Below are positions 9,881-17,544 of a DNA stretch of 64,000 nt, piece by piece. The first letter of the stretch is position 1; every line of letters starts with the position of its first letter. The notes under the pieces were generated by a model, which did not search any database, had not been told where the DNA came from, and saw only the letters and a program-made list of their open reading frames with translations. This DNA is from an uncultured Oscillospiraceae bacterium. Lineage in GTDB: Bacteria > Bacillota > Clostridia > Oscillospirales > Oscillospiraceae. The translations under genes and the position numbers were made by a program. Location: NCBI GenBank assembly GCA_934646005.1, contig CAKUED010000006.1, forward strand, positions 57,247-121,246. Direction: 5' to 3'.

Positions 9881-10852
9881 TTAGCCTTCCCAGATAGCAG
9901 CCACGCGCCGCCAGTCCTCCTGCGCGTCGGTGGAGAGGATGTGCAGCCCCGCGCGTTTGATCGCCGCGTGCACCTCGTGCAGGCGCACGTCCAGAATGCC
10001 GGAGCAGATGAAAATGCCGCCCGGCTTTAAAAACTGCGGAACGTGCGGCGCGAGCGGGATGATGACGTCGGCGACGATGTTCGCCAGCACCACGTCATAG
10101 CCCCCGCCGAGCTTTTCCGGCATCTGCGCGTCCGCGATCACGTCGCCGGTCACGGCGGTGAAGCGGTCGGCATAGAGGTCGTTCATCGCGGCGTTCTCGC
10201 GCGCGATGTCCTCCGCCTTGGGGTCGATGTCCACGCCCACGGCGGATCTTGCGCCGAGCTTCAGCGCGGTGATGGACAGAATGCCGCTGCCGCTGCCGAG
10301 ATCGAGCACCCGCTCGCCGCCCGCGATGCAGTGCTCCAGCGCGCGCATACACATCTGCGTGGACGCGTGCGCGCCCGTGCCGAAGATCATGCCGGGGTCA
10401 AGGCGAATTTCCGTCCGTCCCTCCGGGTTTTCCGGGTGCAGCCACTGCGGCACAACGAGCAAACTCTTGCCGATGGGCAGCGGCTGGTAATACTGCTTCC
10501 AGCTATTTTCCCAGTCCTCGTCGCGCACGTCCTGCAAAACGACCATCAGCGACCCGAAGTCCACCTGCGGGAACTGCGTTCGGAGTGACGCGAGCTGCTC
10601 GGTGAGGAAGCTCACGCGCTCTGCCACATCCGCCGCCTGCTCCAGATACAGCCGAATTTGCGACAACCCGTGCATTTTCTGCGCAAGCTCCTCGTCCACA
10701 TAGTCCCAATACTGGCGGTTTTCCTCCAGAAATTCCTGAAATTCCGCCTCGTCGTCCACAATAAAGCTGTCATAGCCCAGCGCCGTCAGCCGGTCCGCCA
10801 CCAGCTCGATCGCCGACGACGTCGTTTTGATCGTGACCTCTGTCCATTCCAT
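9881..10852 (-). CDS. prmA: Ribosomal protein L11 methyltransferase
   Basis: This 323-residue protein matches the PrmA family length. It has the N-terminal L11-recognition domain (about 1-110) and a Rossmann methyltransferase domain with GTGAHASTQMC, the SAM-binding LDLGSGSGILS and the LANIVADVI motif that corresponds to family motif IV. It trimethylates L11 using S-adenosylmethionine. The ATG at 10852 was chosen because GGAGG lies upstream; the longer open frame to 11215 is translation of repeat DNA. In many Firmicutes prmA follows dnaJ, but here it is about 30 kb away and leads a two-gene unit with the DUF4015 gene. Confidence 0.92.
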   Translation of the reverse strand: MEWTEVTIKTTSSAIELVADRLTALGYDSFIVDDEAEFQEFLEENRQYWDYVDEELAQKMHGLSQIRLYLEQAADVAERVSFLTEQLASLRTQFPQVDFGSLMVVLQDVRDEDWENSWKQYYQPLPIGKSLLVVPQWLHPENPEGRTEIRLDPGMIFGTGAHASTQMCMRALEHCIAGGERVLDLGSGSGILSITALKLGARSAVGVDIDPKAEDIARENAAMNDLYADRFTAVTGDVIADAQMPEKLGGGYDVVLANIVADVIIPLAPHVPQFLKPGGIFICSGILDVRLHEVHAAIKRAGLHILSTDAQEDWRRVAAIWEG

Positions 10853-10883
10853 GCGAATAGCCCTCCACGGTATAGTTCTTATT

Positions 10884-10912
10884 ATTTTACAGGATTTGCG
10901 GCAAAATAACAA
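10884..10912 (-). promoter_or_regulatory. Promoter of the prmA operon
   Basis: On the minus strand TTGTTA and TAAAAT are spaced by 17 nt, 31 nt upstream of the prmA ATG. It is placed between the gene and hairpin array 2. Confidence 0.6.
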
Positions 10913-10947
10913 GCGGGAGATTTTATGAAGTTCCCGCCAGCCGAGCC

Positions 10948-11452
10948 GTAGGGGCGAGGTTCTACCCCGCCCGCGCACGGTGCAGCAACAAATCCGCACA
11001 ACGAACGGCGAATACAAGAAATGTCCGTAGGGGTCGATGCCCACATCGACCCGGCAACACGCAATCGCAAAGCCGCACGCAGTATCGGCGACCACGTAAC
11101 ATCCCTGTAGGGGCGGACGACCCTGTCCGCCCGGCGGTACGCACCTACAAAAACAAACGCACCCATGCGAATCCGTACCATATTTGTAGGGGTCGATGCC
11201 CACATCGACCCGCACAACGCATGACCGTTTTTACGAAACGTTGTGGCAAATTTGCGATTGCCCCACGGGCGGACAGGGTCGTCCGCCCCTACAGGACGTT
11301 TTACGGTTTCGCCGAAAATGCGTGCAATTTTGCAATTGCTCACCGCCGGGTCGATGTGGGCATCGACCCCTACGGGGATTTTGCGTGGTCGCCGCACATT
11401 GTGCGATTTTGCGTTTGCGCCCTGCGCGGGCGGGGTAGAACCCCGCCCCTAC
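10948..11452. repeat. Hairpin-box array 2 (C-A-B-A | B'-A'-C'), seven boxes
   Basis: Boxes start at 10948 (C), 11027 (A), 11107 (B), 11186 (A), then inverted at 11267 (B'), 11348 (A') and 11428 (C'). Steps are 79, 80, 79, 81, 81 and 80 bp. It sits between divergent prmA and ymfF promoters, so it is not simply a terminator of either gene. It is the longest regular array here. Confidence 0.93.
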
Positions 11453-11488
11453 GGCGTTTTTTGAGGCGCGGCGCAGATGTGTGGGGAC

Positions 11489-11517
11489 TGTACATTTTCC
11501 GCGCAATGCGCTATAAT
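11489..11517 (+). promoter_or_regulatory. Promoter of the ymfF-ymfH-lgt operon
   Basis: A weak -35 (TGTACA) lies 17 nt before a perfect TATAAT. The ymfF start is 31 nt downstream. Confidence 0.55.
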
Positions 11518-11548
11518 CAAATCAACTATCACACACAGGGGAACTGCT

Positions 11549-12811
11549 ATGGAACAACGTATGGAAATTCTGCCGGGGGTATTTCTGACCGCCGTGCAGA
11601 CGGAAAAATTTAAGACCGGGTGCTGTAGTGTGAATCTGCTGCGCCCGATGGCGCGGGCGGAGGCGGCGGCGAGCGCGCTCGTGCCGAGCGTGCTGCTGCG
11701 CGCTACGGCGCAGCATCCCGACATCCGCAGCATCTCCGCCCATCTCGACGAGCTGTACGGCGCAAGCCTCGGCCCGCTCGTGCGTAAAAAGGGCGAGGTG
11801 CAGACCACGGGCTTTTTCGCCGATTTTATTGAGGACCGCTTCGCGGGTGCGCCGGTATTCCGCCAGACGGCGGACTTTTTAGGCGAGGTGCTGCTTGAGC
11901 CCGCGCTGCAAAACGGCGCGTTTTTGCCGGACGTGGTCAGCGGCGAGCGGCTGAATCTGGAAAACACCATCGCCGCGCGCATCAACGACAAGCGCACCTG
12001 GGCAACGAGCGAGCTGCTGCGCGTGATGTGCGCGGGCGAGGCGTACGGCGTGCCGCGCCTTGGCGAGCTGGAGGACGTGCGCGCGCTGGACGAAAAATCG
12101 CTCTACGCGCACTACCGCGACATCCTCACGCATTCGCAGGTGGAAATTTTCTATATGGGAAGCCACACGCCCGACGCGGCGGCGGAGGCGTTCCGCGAGG
12201 CGCTGCGCGATCTGCCGCGCGGCGAGATCACGCCCTGCGGGACGGTGGTCGTGCCGAAGGCGGACGCGGTGCGAAAGGAAGAGCGCGCGCTGGACGTGAC
12301 GCAGGGCAAGCTTGTGCTCGGCTTCCGCACGGGCTGCACGCTGACGGACGCGGAGTTCCCGGCGCTTCTGATGATGAACGCCATCTACGGCGGCGGCATC
12401 ACGAGCAAGCTCTTTATGAAGGTGCGCGAGGAGATGTCGCTGTGCTACTACGCGATGTCCACGCTTGAAAAATTCAAGGGCGTGATGCTCGTCTCGTCCG
12501 GCATCGACTGCGCGCAGCGGGACGTGGCACAGGCGGAGATCCTGCGCCAGCTTGACGCGGTGCGCGCAGGCGACATTTCGGACTATGAGTTCGAGTCCGC
12601 GCGGCGCTATCTGCGCTCCAGCCTCAGCACCGGGATGGACAGCCCCGGCAGGCTCGACGATTTTTACATCGGGCAGATCATCGCCGGGCAGCCGGACACG
12701 ATGCAGGCGCTCTCCGAGCGCATCGCGCGCGTGACGAAGGACGACGTCGCGGCGGCGGCGCGGCGTGTGAGCCTCGATACGGTATTTTTCCTCAAGGGGG
12801 TGCAGGCATGA
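11549..12811 (+). CDS. ymfF: M16-family protein YmfF (EF-P aminopentanol modification-associated)
   Basis: This 420-residue protein has the M16 (insulinase/pitrilysin) fold. The position where the zinc-binding HxxEH would stand has SAHLDELYGAS, so it is probably the inactive partner. The C-terminal half has the typical GGGITSKLFMKVREEMSLCYYA segment. In Bacillus subtilis the equivalent pair YmfF/YmfH is tied to 5-aminopentanol modification of elongation factor P. The next gene encodes the HxxEH-bearing partner and overlaps it by 4 nt, which supports a heterodimer. ATG at 11549 has AGGGG 7 nt upstream; a longer frame from 11477 crosses the promoter. Confidence 0.85.
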   Translation: MEQRMEILPGVFLTAVQTEKFKTGCCSVNLLRPMARAEAAASALVPSVLLRATAQHPDIRSISAHLDELYGASLGPLVRKKGEVQTTGFFADFIEDRFAGAPVFRQTADFLGEVLLEPALQNGAFLPDVVSGERLNLENTIAARINDKRTWATSELLRVMCAGEAYGVPRLGELEDVRALDEKSLYAHYRDILTHSQVEIFYMGSHTPDAAAEAFREALRDLPRGEITPCGTVVVPKADAVRKEERALDVTQGKLVLGFRTGCTLTDAEFPALLMMNAIYGGGITSKLFMKVREEMSLCYYAMSTLEKFKGVMLVSSGIDCAQRDVAQAEILRQLDAVRAGDISDYEFESARRYLRSSLSTGMDSPGRLDDFYIGQIIAGQPDTMQALSERIARVTKDDVAAAARRVSLDTVFFLKGVQA

Positions 12812-14073
12812 AGCGGATCGACTATGCCGAGCTTTGCGACGGTTTTTTTGAAGAAATTCTTCCGAACGGGCTGCGCGTGCGCGTGCTGCCGCGTCCCGGC
12901 TTTGCACGGAAATTCGCATTTCTGGCGGTGGATTTCGGCTCGAATGACCGCGATTTTACGCTGGACGGGCAAAAATATCACGTCCCGGCGGGCATCGCGC
13001 ACTATCTGGAGCACAAAATGTTCGACCTGCCGGAGGGCGGCGCGATGGAGCAGTTTGCCGCGCACGGCGGCGGCAACAACGCCTTTACGAACTACTCCAT
13101 GACGGCGTATTACGTCGAGTGCACGGAGGAATTTGAGGAAAATCTCAAAATCCTGCTGCGCATGGTCACAACGCCGTATTTTACGCCGGAGAGCGTGGAA
13201 AAAGAGCGCGGCATCATCGCGCAGGAAATTAAAATGTATGAGGACAGCCCGGACTCGGCGGTATTTGAGAACCTGTTCGCCGTCATGTATCCCAAGCACC
13301 CCATCAGCGTATCCGTCGCGGGCAGCGTCGAGAGCATCGCGGACATCACGCCGGAGCTGCTGTACGCCTGCTGCCGTGCGTTTTACACGCCGCAGAACAT
13401 GATGCTGTGCGTCGTGGGCGACGTAAGCGCCGAGGAGGTCGCGCGCCTTGCCCGCGAATTTACCCCCGCGCCCGTGCCCGGCGGCGAGCGGGATGAGAGC
13501 GGCTGGTCGGGCGCGTTCTCCTGCGGGACGATGGAAAAGACCATGGAGGTCGCCATGCCGATGTTTGCGGCGGGCTTTGCGTCCGACCCCATCGCGCCGG
13601 AAGCGTCGCTGCGCGCGGAGATCGTGGGCGATCTGGCGGCGGAGGTCTTAGTCGGCGAATCGTCGCCGCTTTACCAGCGGCTGTATGAAAAGAGCCTCAT
13701 CGACTCCGATTTTTCCTGCGGCTTTGAGCAGGTGCGCGGCGTGGGGCTGCTGGAGCTGTCGGGTGACAGCGAAGAGCCGGACACGGTCATCAGCGCGGTC
13801 GTGGACGAGGCGGAGCGCATCGTGCGCGAGGGCGTGGACGCGGCGCAGCTCGAGCGCCTGCGGCGCTCCATGATCGGCAGGCGCACGCGGGAGCTTGACA
13901 GCTTTGAGAGCACCTGCTACCGCATGAGCGCGTATTTCTTTGAGGGCGCGGAGTATTTTGACTCCGTGCGCACCATCCAGTCGGTCACGGCGCAGGACAT
14001 CGCGGACTTTCTGCGCACCGTCTGCCGCCGCGGCCGTCTGAGCGTTTCGTATATCCGCCCGAAGGAGGCATAA
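12808..14073 (+). CDS. ymfH: M16-family metallopeptidase YmfH-like
   Basis: This 421-residue M16 peptidase has an intact zinc site HYLEH (residues 65-69) and the downstream conserved ENLKILLRMV...GIIAQEIKMYED segment, whose Glu completes zinc binding. It should form the active half of a heterodimer with the preceding inactive YmfF-like subunit; ATGA overlap indicates translational coupling. By analogy with Bacillus it is associated with EF-P modification, although its natural peptide substrate is not known. The efp gene is not in the window. The operon continues into lgt after 3 nt. Confidence 0.85.
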   Translation: MKRIDYAELCDGFFEEILPNGLRVRVLPRPGFARKFAFLAVDFGSNDRDFTLDGQKYHVPAGIAHYLEHKMFDLPEGGAMEQFAAHGGGNNAFTNYSMTAYYVECTEEFEENLKILLRMVTTPYFTPESVEKERGIIAQEIKMYEDSPDSAVFENLFAVMYPKHPISVSVAGSVESIADITPELLYACCRAFYTPQNMMLCVVGDVSAEEVARLAREFTPAPVPGGERDESGWSGAFSCGTMEKTMEVAMPMFAAGFASDPIAPEASLRAEIVGDLAAEVLVGESSPLYQRLYEKSLIDSDFSCGFEQVRGVGLLELSGDSEEPDTVISAVVDEAERIVREGVDAAQLERLRRSMIGRRTRELDSFESTCYRMSAYFFEGAEYFDSVRTIQSVTAQDIADFLRTVCRRGRLSVSYIRPKEA

Positions 14074-14076
14074 GAT

Positions 14077-15018
14077 ATGTTTTTGACTGACCCTATCGTA
14101 TTTCCGCACCTTGGCATCACGGTCGATCCCGCTCCGGCGGCGTTTTCGATCGGCGGAAAGGCCATCTACTGGTACGGCATCATCATCGCCGTGGGGTTTC
14201 TGGCGGCGTATGCGTATATGTCGCGCCGCGCGCCGCTCTACGGCTGCACGTCCGACGACGCGCTGGACGCGGTCTTGTGGGCAGTGCCCATCGGCGTTAT
14301 CTGCGCGCGGCTGTATTACTGCATTTTCTACTGGGAGCTGTACGCCGACGACCCCATCAAGATCCTCTACATCTGGGAGGGCGGGCTTGCCATCTACGGC
14401 GGCGTGATCGGCGGCATGGCGGCGCTGTATTTTGTGGCGCGGCATAAAAAGATCCCGCCGCTGACGCTCATGGACCTCGCCGCCCCGGCGGTGATGATCG
14501 GGCAGATCTTCGGACGCTGGGGGAACTTCTTTAACCGCGAGGCCTTCGGCGGCTACACCGACAATTTCCTCGCCATGCGCCTGCTGGAGAGCCACCTGCC
14601 CGCGCAGACCCGCGCGACCGAAGCCGGGCAGAAGCTGCTGGAAATGGCAAAGGCGGGCGGCTACGAGGGCTATATCCAGGTGCACCCGACGTTTTTGTAT
14701 GAATCCGTGTGGAATCTGGTCGGCTTCATCGCGCTGCATTTCTACGCGAAACGGCGCAAGTTCGACGGCGAGATCTTCCTTCTGTACCTCGCGTGGTACG
14801 GGCTGGGGCGCGTGTGGATCGAGGGTCTGCGGACGGACAGCCTGTACCTGTTCGGGACGGGCATCCGCGTCAGCCAGCTTCTCGCGGGCGTGATGTTCCT
14901 CGTCGGCGGCGGCATCATCGCCTATGTCCGCCTGCGCAAAAAGCCGGACGGCTCGGCGCTGTATGTCAATCGCAAAGCAGCCGCAGAAGCGGCGGAGGCA
15001 AAGGCGGAAGATATTTGA
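14077..15018 (+). CDS. lgt: Prolipoprotein diacylglyceryl transferase
   Basis: This 313-residue integral membrane enzyme has several hydrophobic helices. It shows the Lgt signature GRWGNFFNREAFG, the early YWYGIIIAVGF helix and the HPTFLYES motif near residue 205. It transfers the diacylglyceryl group from phosphatidylglycerol to the lipobox Cys of prolipoproteins at the cytoplasmic membrane. The ribosome site AAGGAGG at 14062-14068 lies inside the end of ymfH, so it belongs to that operon. The C-terminus is an Ala/Glu-rich charged tail. Confidence 0.95.
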   Translation: MFLTDPIVFPHLGITVDPAPAAFSIGGKAIYWYGIIIAVGFLAAYAYMSRRAPLYGCTSDDALDAVLWAVPIGVICARLYYCIFYWELYADDPIKILYIWEGGLAIYGGVIGGMAALYFVARHKKIPPLTLMDLAAPAVMIGQIFGRWGNFFNREAFGGYTDNFLAMRLLESHLPAQTRATEAGQKLLEMAKAGGYEGYIQVHPTFLYESVWNLVGFIALHFYAKRRKFDGEIFLLYLAWYGLGRVWIEGLRTDSLYLFGTGIRVSQLLAGVMFLVGGGIIAYVRLRKKPDGSALYVNRKAAAEAAEAKAEDI

Positions 15019-15023
15019 TACTA

Positions 15024-15160
15024 GTTCTTATTAAAAATCTTGAAAAGATTTTTATAGCACCGAAGGTGCGTTAAGAACTTATGAGACGGGGAATTGCACA
15101 ATTGTGCAATTCCAGCGTGCGAAGCACGCGGGTTTTCTGATTAATTTTTTAATCAGAAAA
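15024..15160. other. Five-helix structured intergenic region
   Basis: An outer 7-bp stem (GTTCTTA 15024-15030 with TAAGAAC 15072-15078) encloses two GAA-loop hairpins: 9 bp at 15033-15053 and 5 bp at 15057-15069. Next come a perfect 22-bp palindrome at 15091-15112, a third GAA-loop hairpin (GCGTGC/GCACGC, 15115-15129) and a 12-bp stem with T4 loop (15133-15144 with 15149-15160). The last stem may end the lgt transcript. The whole could be a structured RNA or a MITE-like element; only one copy is in the window. Confidence 0.7.
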
Positions 15161-15195
15161 CAGTATTAAATCTTTGTGAATAATTGCGATTATCG

Positions 15196-15224
15196 TTTAC
15201 GAATGACGAATTTCGTGGTATAAT
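15196..15224 (+). promoter_or_regulatory. Promoter of the Cys-rich protein gene
   Basis: TTTACG and TATAAT are separated by 17 nt. The start codon is 39 nt downstream. Confidence 0.75.
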
Positions 15225-15263
15225 GCGTGCAAATAATAAATAAGCAGAAAGGATGCTTGACTT

Positions 15264-15737
15264 ATGAATCTGAGTGAAAATTTTGAGACCGCAAAGAACA
15301 TCGCCGTGGAAGCCGCGCAGGCAGCCGCCCGCAAGGCAAAGCAGCTTGCCGCCATCGCCAAGGCGAACGTCGCCATCTACGCCGAGGAGGACAAGGTCCG
15401 CAAGGCGGAGCGTGAGCTGGGCAAGCTCTACTACCGCGACTATGCCGTGGGCGAGGAGCAGGACAGCGCCGAATATCTGCCCTGGTGCCAGAAGATCGAC
15501 GAGAGCAAGCAGACCATCGCCGCGCTTCAGGACCAGATCGCACAGCTCCGCACGCAGGAGTGCGCCTGTGACGCGCCCGCCGAGGGCGAGTGCTGCTGTG
15601 ACAAGCCTGCGGACGACGCGGAGGACTGCTGCTGCGGCAAGCCTGAGGGCGAGGCGGAAAAGCCCTGCTGCTGCGACAAGAGCGCGGAGGACAGCGTGGA
15701 GATCAAGCTCGAATCCGGCGACGCGCCGGAGGCGTAA
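15264..15737 (+). CDS. Hypothetical coiled-coil protein with Cys-triplet repeat tail
   Basis: I do not recognise the family. The 157-residue protein begins with an Ala/Lys/Glu-rich amphipathic helical part (about 1-95, likely coiled coil, no signal peptide). It ends in an acidic tail (about 98-145) carrying repeated Cys clusters: ECACDAP, ECCCDKP, DCCCGKP and PCCCDK. Eleven Cys fall within about 40 residues, which suggests metal binding in the manner of a metallothionein, but no His-rich or known ferredoxin pattern is present. It has its own promoter and a strong terminator, and the ribosome site AGAAAGGATG lies just upstream. Function is unknown; the metal-binding idea is inference. Confidence 0.75.
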   Translation: MNLSENFETAKNIAVEAAQAAARKAKQLAAIAKANVAIYAEEDKVRKAERELGKLYYRDYAVGEEQDSAEYLPWCQKIDESKQTIAALQDQIAQLRTQECACDAPAEGECCCDKPADDAEDCCCGKPEGEAEKPCCCDKSAEDSVEIKLESGDAPEA

Positions 15738-15745
15738 GGCAAACC

Positions 15746-15782
15746 AAAACCCGGGCGGGGAGCTCCCCGCCCGGGTTTTTGC
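15746..15782. terminator. Bidirectional terminator, 34-bp perfect palindrome
   Basis: 15746-15779 is a perfect palindrome centred on AGCT, with a GC-rich 13-bp core stem flanked by A4 and T4/T5. It lies just after the Cys-rich gene. Its core (CGGGCGGGG) is close to a C box of the arrays. Confidence 0.85.
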
Positions 15783-15806
15783 GTATGTCTCGTTTTTGGT
15801 CGTAAT

Positions 15807-16378
15807 GTAGGGGCGGGGCTTGCCCCGCCCGCGCGGCACGACGTTGCAAACCTGTGCGCGCCAATGCGGAACGGTATGCACCCGTAGGGGCGGACGACTC
15901 TGTCCGCCCGGCAGTACGCACCTGCAAACACGAATGTACCCCGGCGAATCCATATCATGTTTGTAGGGGTCGATGCCCATCTTCGGCGCTAAGAGCCGCG
16001 CTGCGCGCGGTTGCGCCTCGAAACTAGCCTGCGGGCGTCGCATCGACCCGCGCGGTAGGCACGCCCGTTTTTATGAAACGCTGCGGCAAAACCGATCATG
16101 CCCAACGGGCGGACAGAGGCGTCCGCCCCTACAGGATGTTGTGTGTTTTCGCCGAAGGTATTTGCAATTTTGCGATTGCAATCTGCCGGGGAGAGCGCGG
16201 CATCGACCCCTACGGACATTTTACGTTGTTGCCGCTCATTGTGCGAATTTGTTGGTGCACCGTGCGCGGGAGGGGTAGAACCCCTCCCCTACGGCGTGAC
16301 AGGAAATATTGCGTTTTTACGAAACATTGCGGCAAATTTGCCGCTGCCCCACGGGCGGACAGAGGCGTCCGCCCCTAC
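15807..16378. repeat. Hairpin-box array 3 (C-B-A* | B2'-A2'-C2' plus B2')
   Basis: Boxes start at 15807 (C), 15883 (B), 15963 (A carrying the 61-bp insert), then inverted at 16107 (B2'), 16188 (A2'), 16268 (C2') and 16353 (extra B2'). Without the insert the C-to-C' unit is 425 bp. Confidence 0.93.
15980..16040 (+). repeat. 61-bp structured insert in A box, copy 1
   Basis: The insert interrupts the A box between its CCCA loop and CATCGACCC arm. It contains a nested hairpin: GGCGC paired with GCGCC around CCGCGC paired with GCGCGG. It is identical to copies 2, 3 and 5. Confidence 0.9.
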
Positions 16379-16436
16379 AAGGACATTGCGCGTTCAATAT
16401 TCATCTTTCATTTGCTGTTCCCTGTGCGCTTAACGC

Positions 16437-16465
16437 TTGGAATTACCCGCGGAATGTGGTATGCT
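16437..16465 (+). promoter_or_regulatory. Promoter of the holA gene cluster
   Basis: TTGGAA and TATGCT are separated by 17 nt. The holA ATG is 32 nt downstream. Confidence 0.55.
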
Positions 16466-16497
16466 ATGGGGTAATGAGAACCGACAGGGGGGAGACG

Positions 16498-17544
16498 ATG
16501 GCACGCACAAAGGACGGCGGGGACGCGCTGCGGCAGTTCAAGAGCGACCTGCGCGCGGGCACGCTGCGGACGCTCTATGTGTTCTGCGGCGAGGAGGCGT
16601 ATCTGCGCGAATACTACATCCGCCAGCTCGAGCAGAAGCTCACCGGCGGCAGCCCGGACGCGTTCAACTACCACCGCTTCTCCGCCGAGAATTTTTCGCC
16701 GGAGGCGGTGTCGGACGCGGTGGAGGCGATGCCGATGCTGTCTGACCGCACGCTCGTGCGCATTGACGACATAGACCTCTTTAAGCTCGCGGAGGGCGCG
16801 CGCGGGCAGATGACGGAAATTTTATCCGACCTGCCGGACTACTGCTGCATGGCGCTCTACTACGACACCGTTGCGTATAAGCCCAACGGCACGATGAAAA
16901 AGCTCGCCGAGGCGCTGAAAAATCACGCGCAGGTGCTGGAATTTACAAAACCGGGCGAGAGCGACCTCGCCGCGTGGGTGCTGCGCCACTTCCGGGCGCA
17001 CGAGAAAAATATCCCGGACGAGCTGTGCCGCTACCTCATCTTCCTTACCGACGGGAGCATGACGACGCTCGGCTCGGAGATCGACAAGATCGCGGCGTTC
17101 TGCTCCGGGCAGACGGTCACGCGGTCGGATATTGACGCGGTGGTCACGCCCGCGCTCTCGGCGCAGAGCTTTGATATTTCCAACGCCGTGGCAAAGGGCA
17201 ATTACGAGCTGGCGCTGACGAAATTACAAACGCTGTTTGCCCTTCAGGAGGACGAGTTTATGATCCTCGGCGCGCTGGGCGCGCAAATCAGGCGGCTTTA
17301 CTACGCGCGCGTGGTGGCGGCGGCGGGCAAAGGCGCGGACGCGCTCATGGAGCTGACGGGCATGAAGAGCTACGCCGCAGGCGTGACGATGACGGCGGCG
17401 CGCGGCATGACCGACCGCTTTTGCGAGCGGGCGGTGGAGCTGTGTCTGGAGACGGACTATCAGATGAAATCGGGCGGCGGCGACGCGCAGCGGTTACTCG
17501 AGCTGCTGCTGGCGCGGCTGTATGAGGAGGCGCGCCGTGCATAA
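16498..17544 (+). CDS. holA: DNA polymerase III subunit delta
   Basis: This 348-residue protein has the HolA layout: an N-terminal RecA-like domain beginning TLYVFCGEEAYLREYYI, a middle helical lid domain (LIFLTDGSMTTLGSEIDKI) and a C-terminal collar domain (ILGALGAQIRRLYYAR). Delta opens the beta clamp during clamp loading at the replication fork. The Walker A is degenerate, as usual for delta. ATG at 16498 is preceded by GGGGGGAG; the longer frame from 16309 is array sequence. It overlaps the TOPRIM gene by 8 nt. Confidence 0.9.
   Translation: MARTKDGGDALRQFKSDLRAGTLRTLYVFCGEEAYLREYYIRQLEQKLTGGSPDAFNYHRFSAENFSPEAVSDAVEAMPMLSDRTLVRIDDIDLFKLAEGARGQMTEILSDLPDYCCMALYYDTVAYKPNGTMKKLAEALKNHAQVLEFTKPGESDLAAWVLRHFRAHEKNIPDELCRYLIFLTDGSMTTLGSEIDKIAAFCSGQTVTRSDIDAVVTPALSAQSFDISNAVAKGNYELALTKLQTLFALQEDEFMILGALGAQIRRLYYARVVAAAGKGADALMELTGMKSYAAGVTMTAARGMTDRFCERAVELCLETDYQMKSGGGDAQRLLELLLARLYEEARRA

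Noticed and set aside
10948..11452. Possible CRISPR array because of regularly spaced short repeats
   Set aside because: The spacing is about 80 bp, the repeats are of three types and switch orientation in the middle, and the spacers are conserved between arrays. CRISPR spacers are unique and the repeats do not invert. No cas gene is present.
11196..11613. Several 60-190 codon open frames inside the hairpin arrays
   Set aside because: They translate the box repeats themselves, occur in many frames and both strands, and have no ribosome sites.
15024..15160. A tRNA or known riboswitch in the five-helix region
   Set aside because: There is no T-loop GTTCRA motif, no CCA end and no anticodon arm, and it lies downstream of lgt without a matching riboswitch core that I can recognise.
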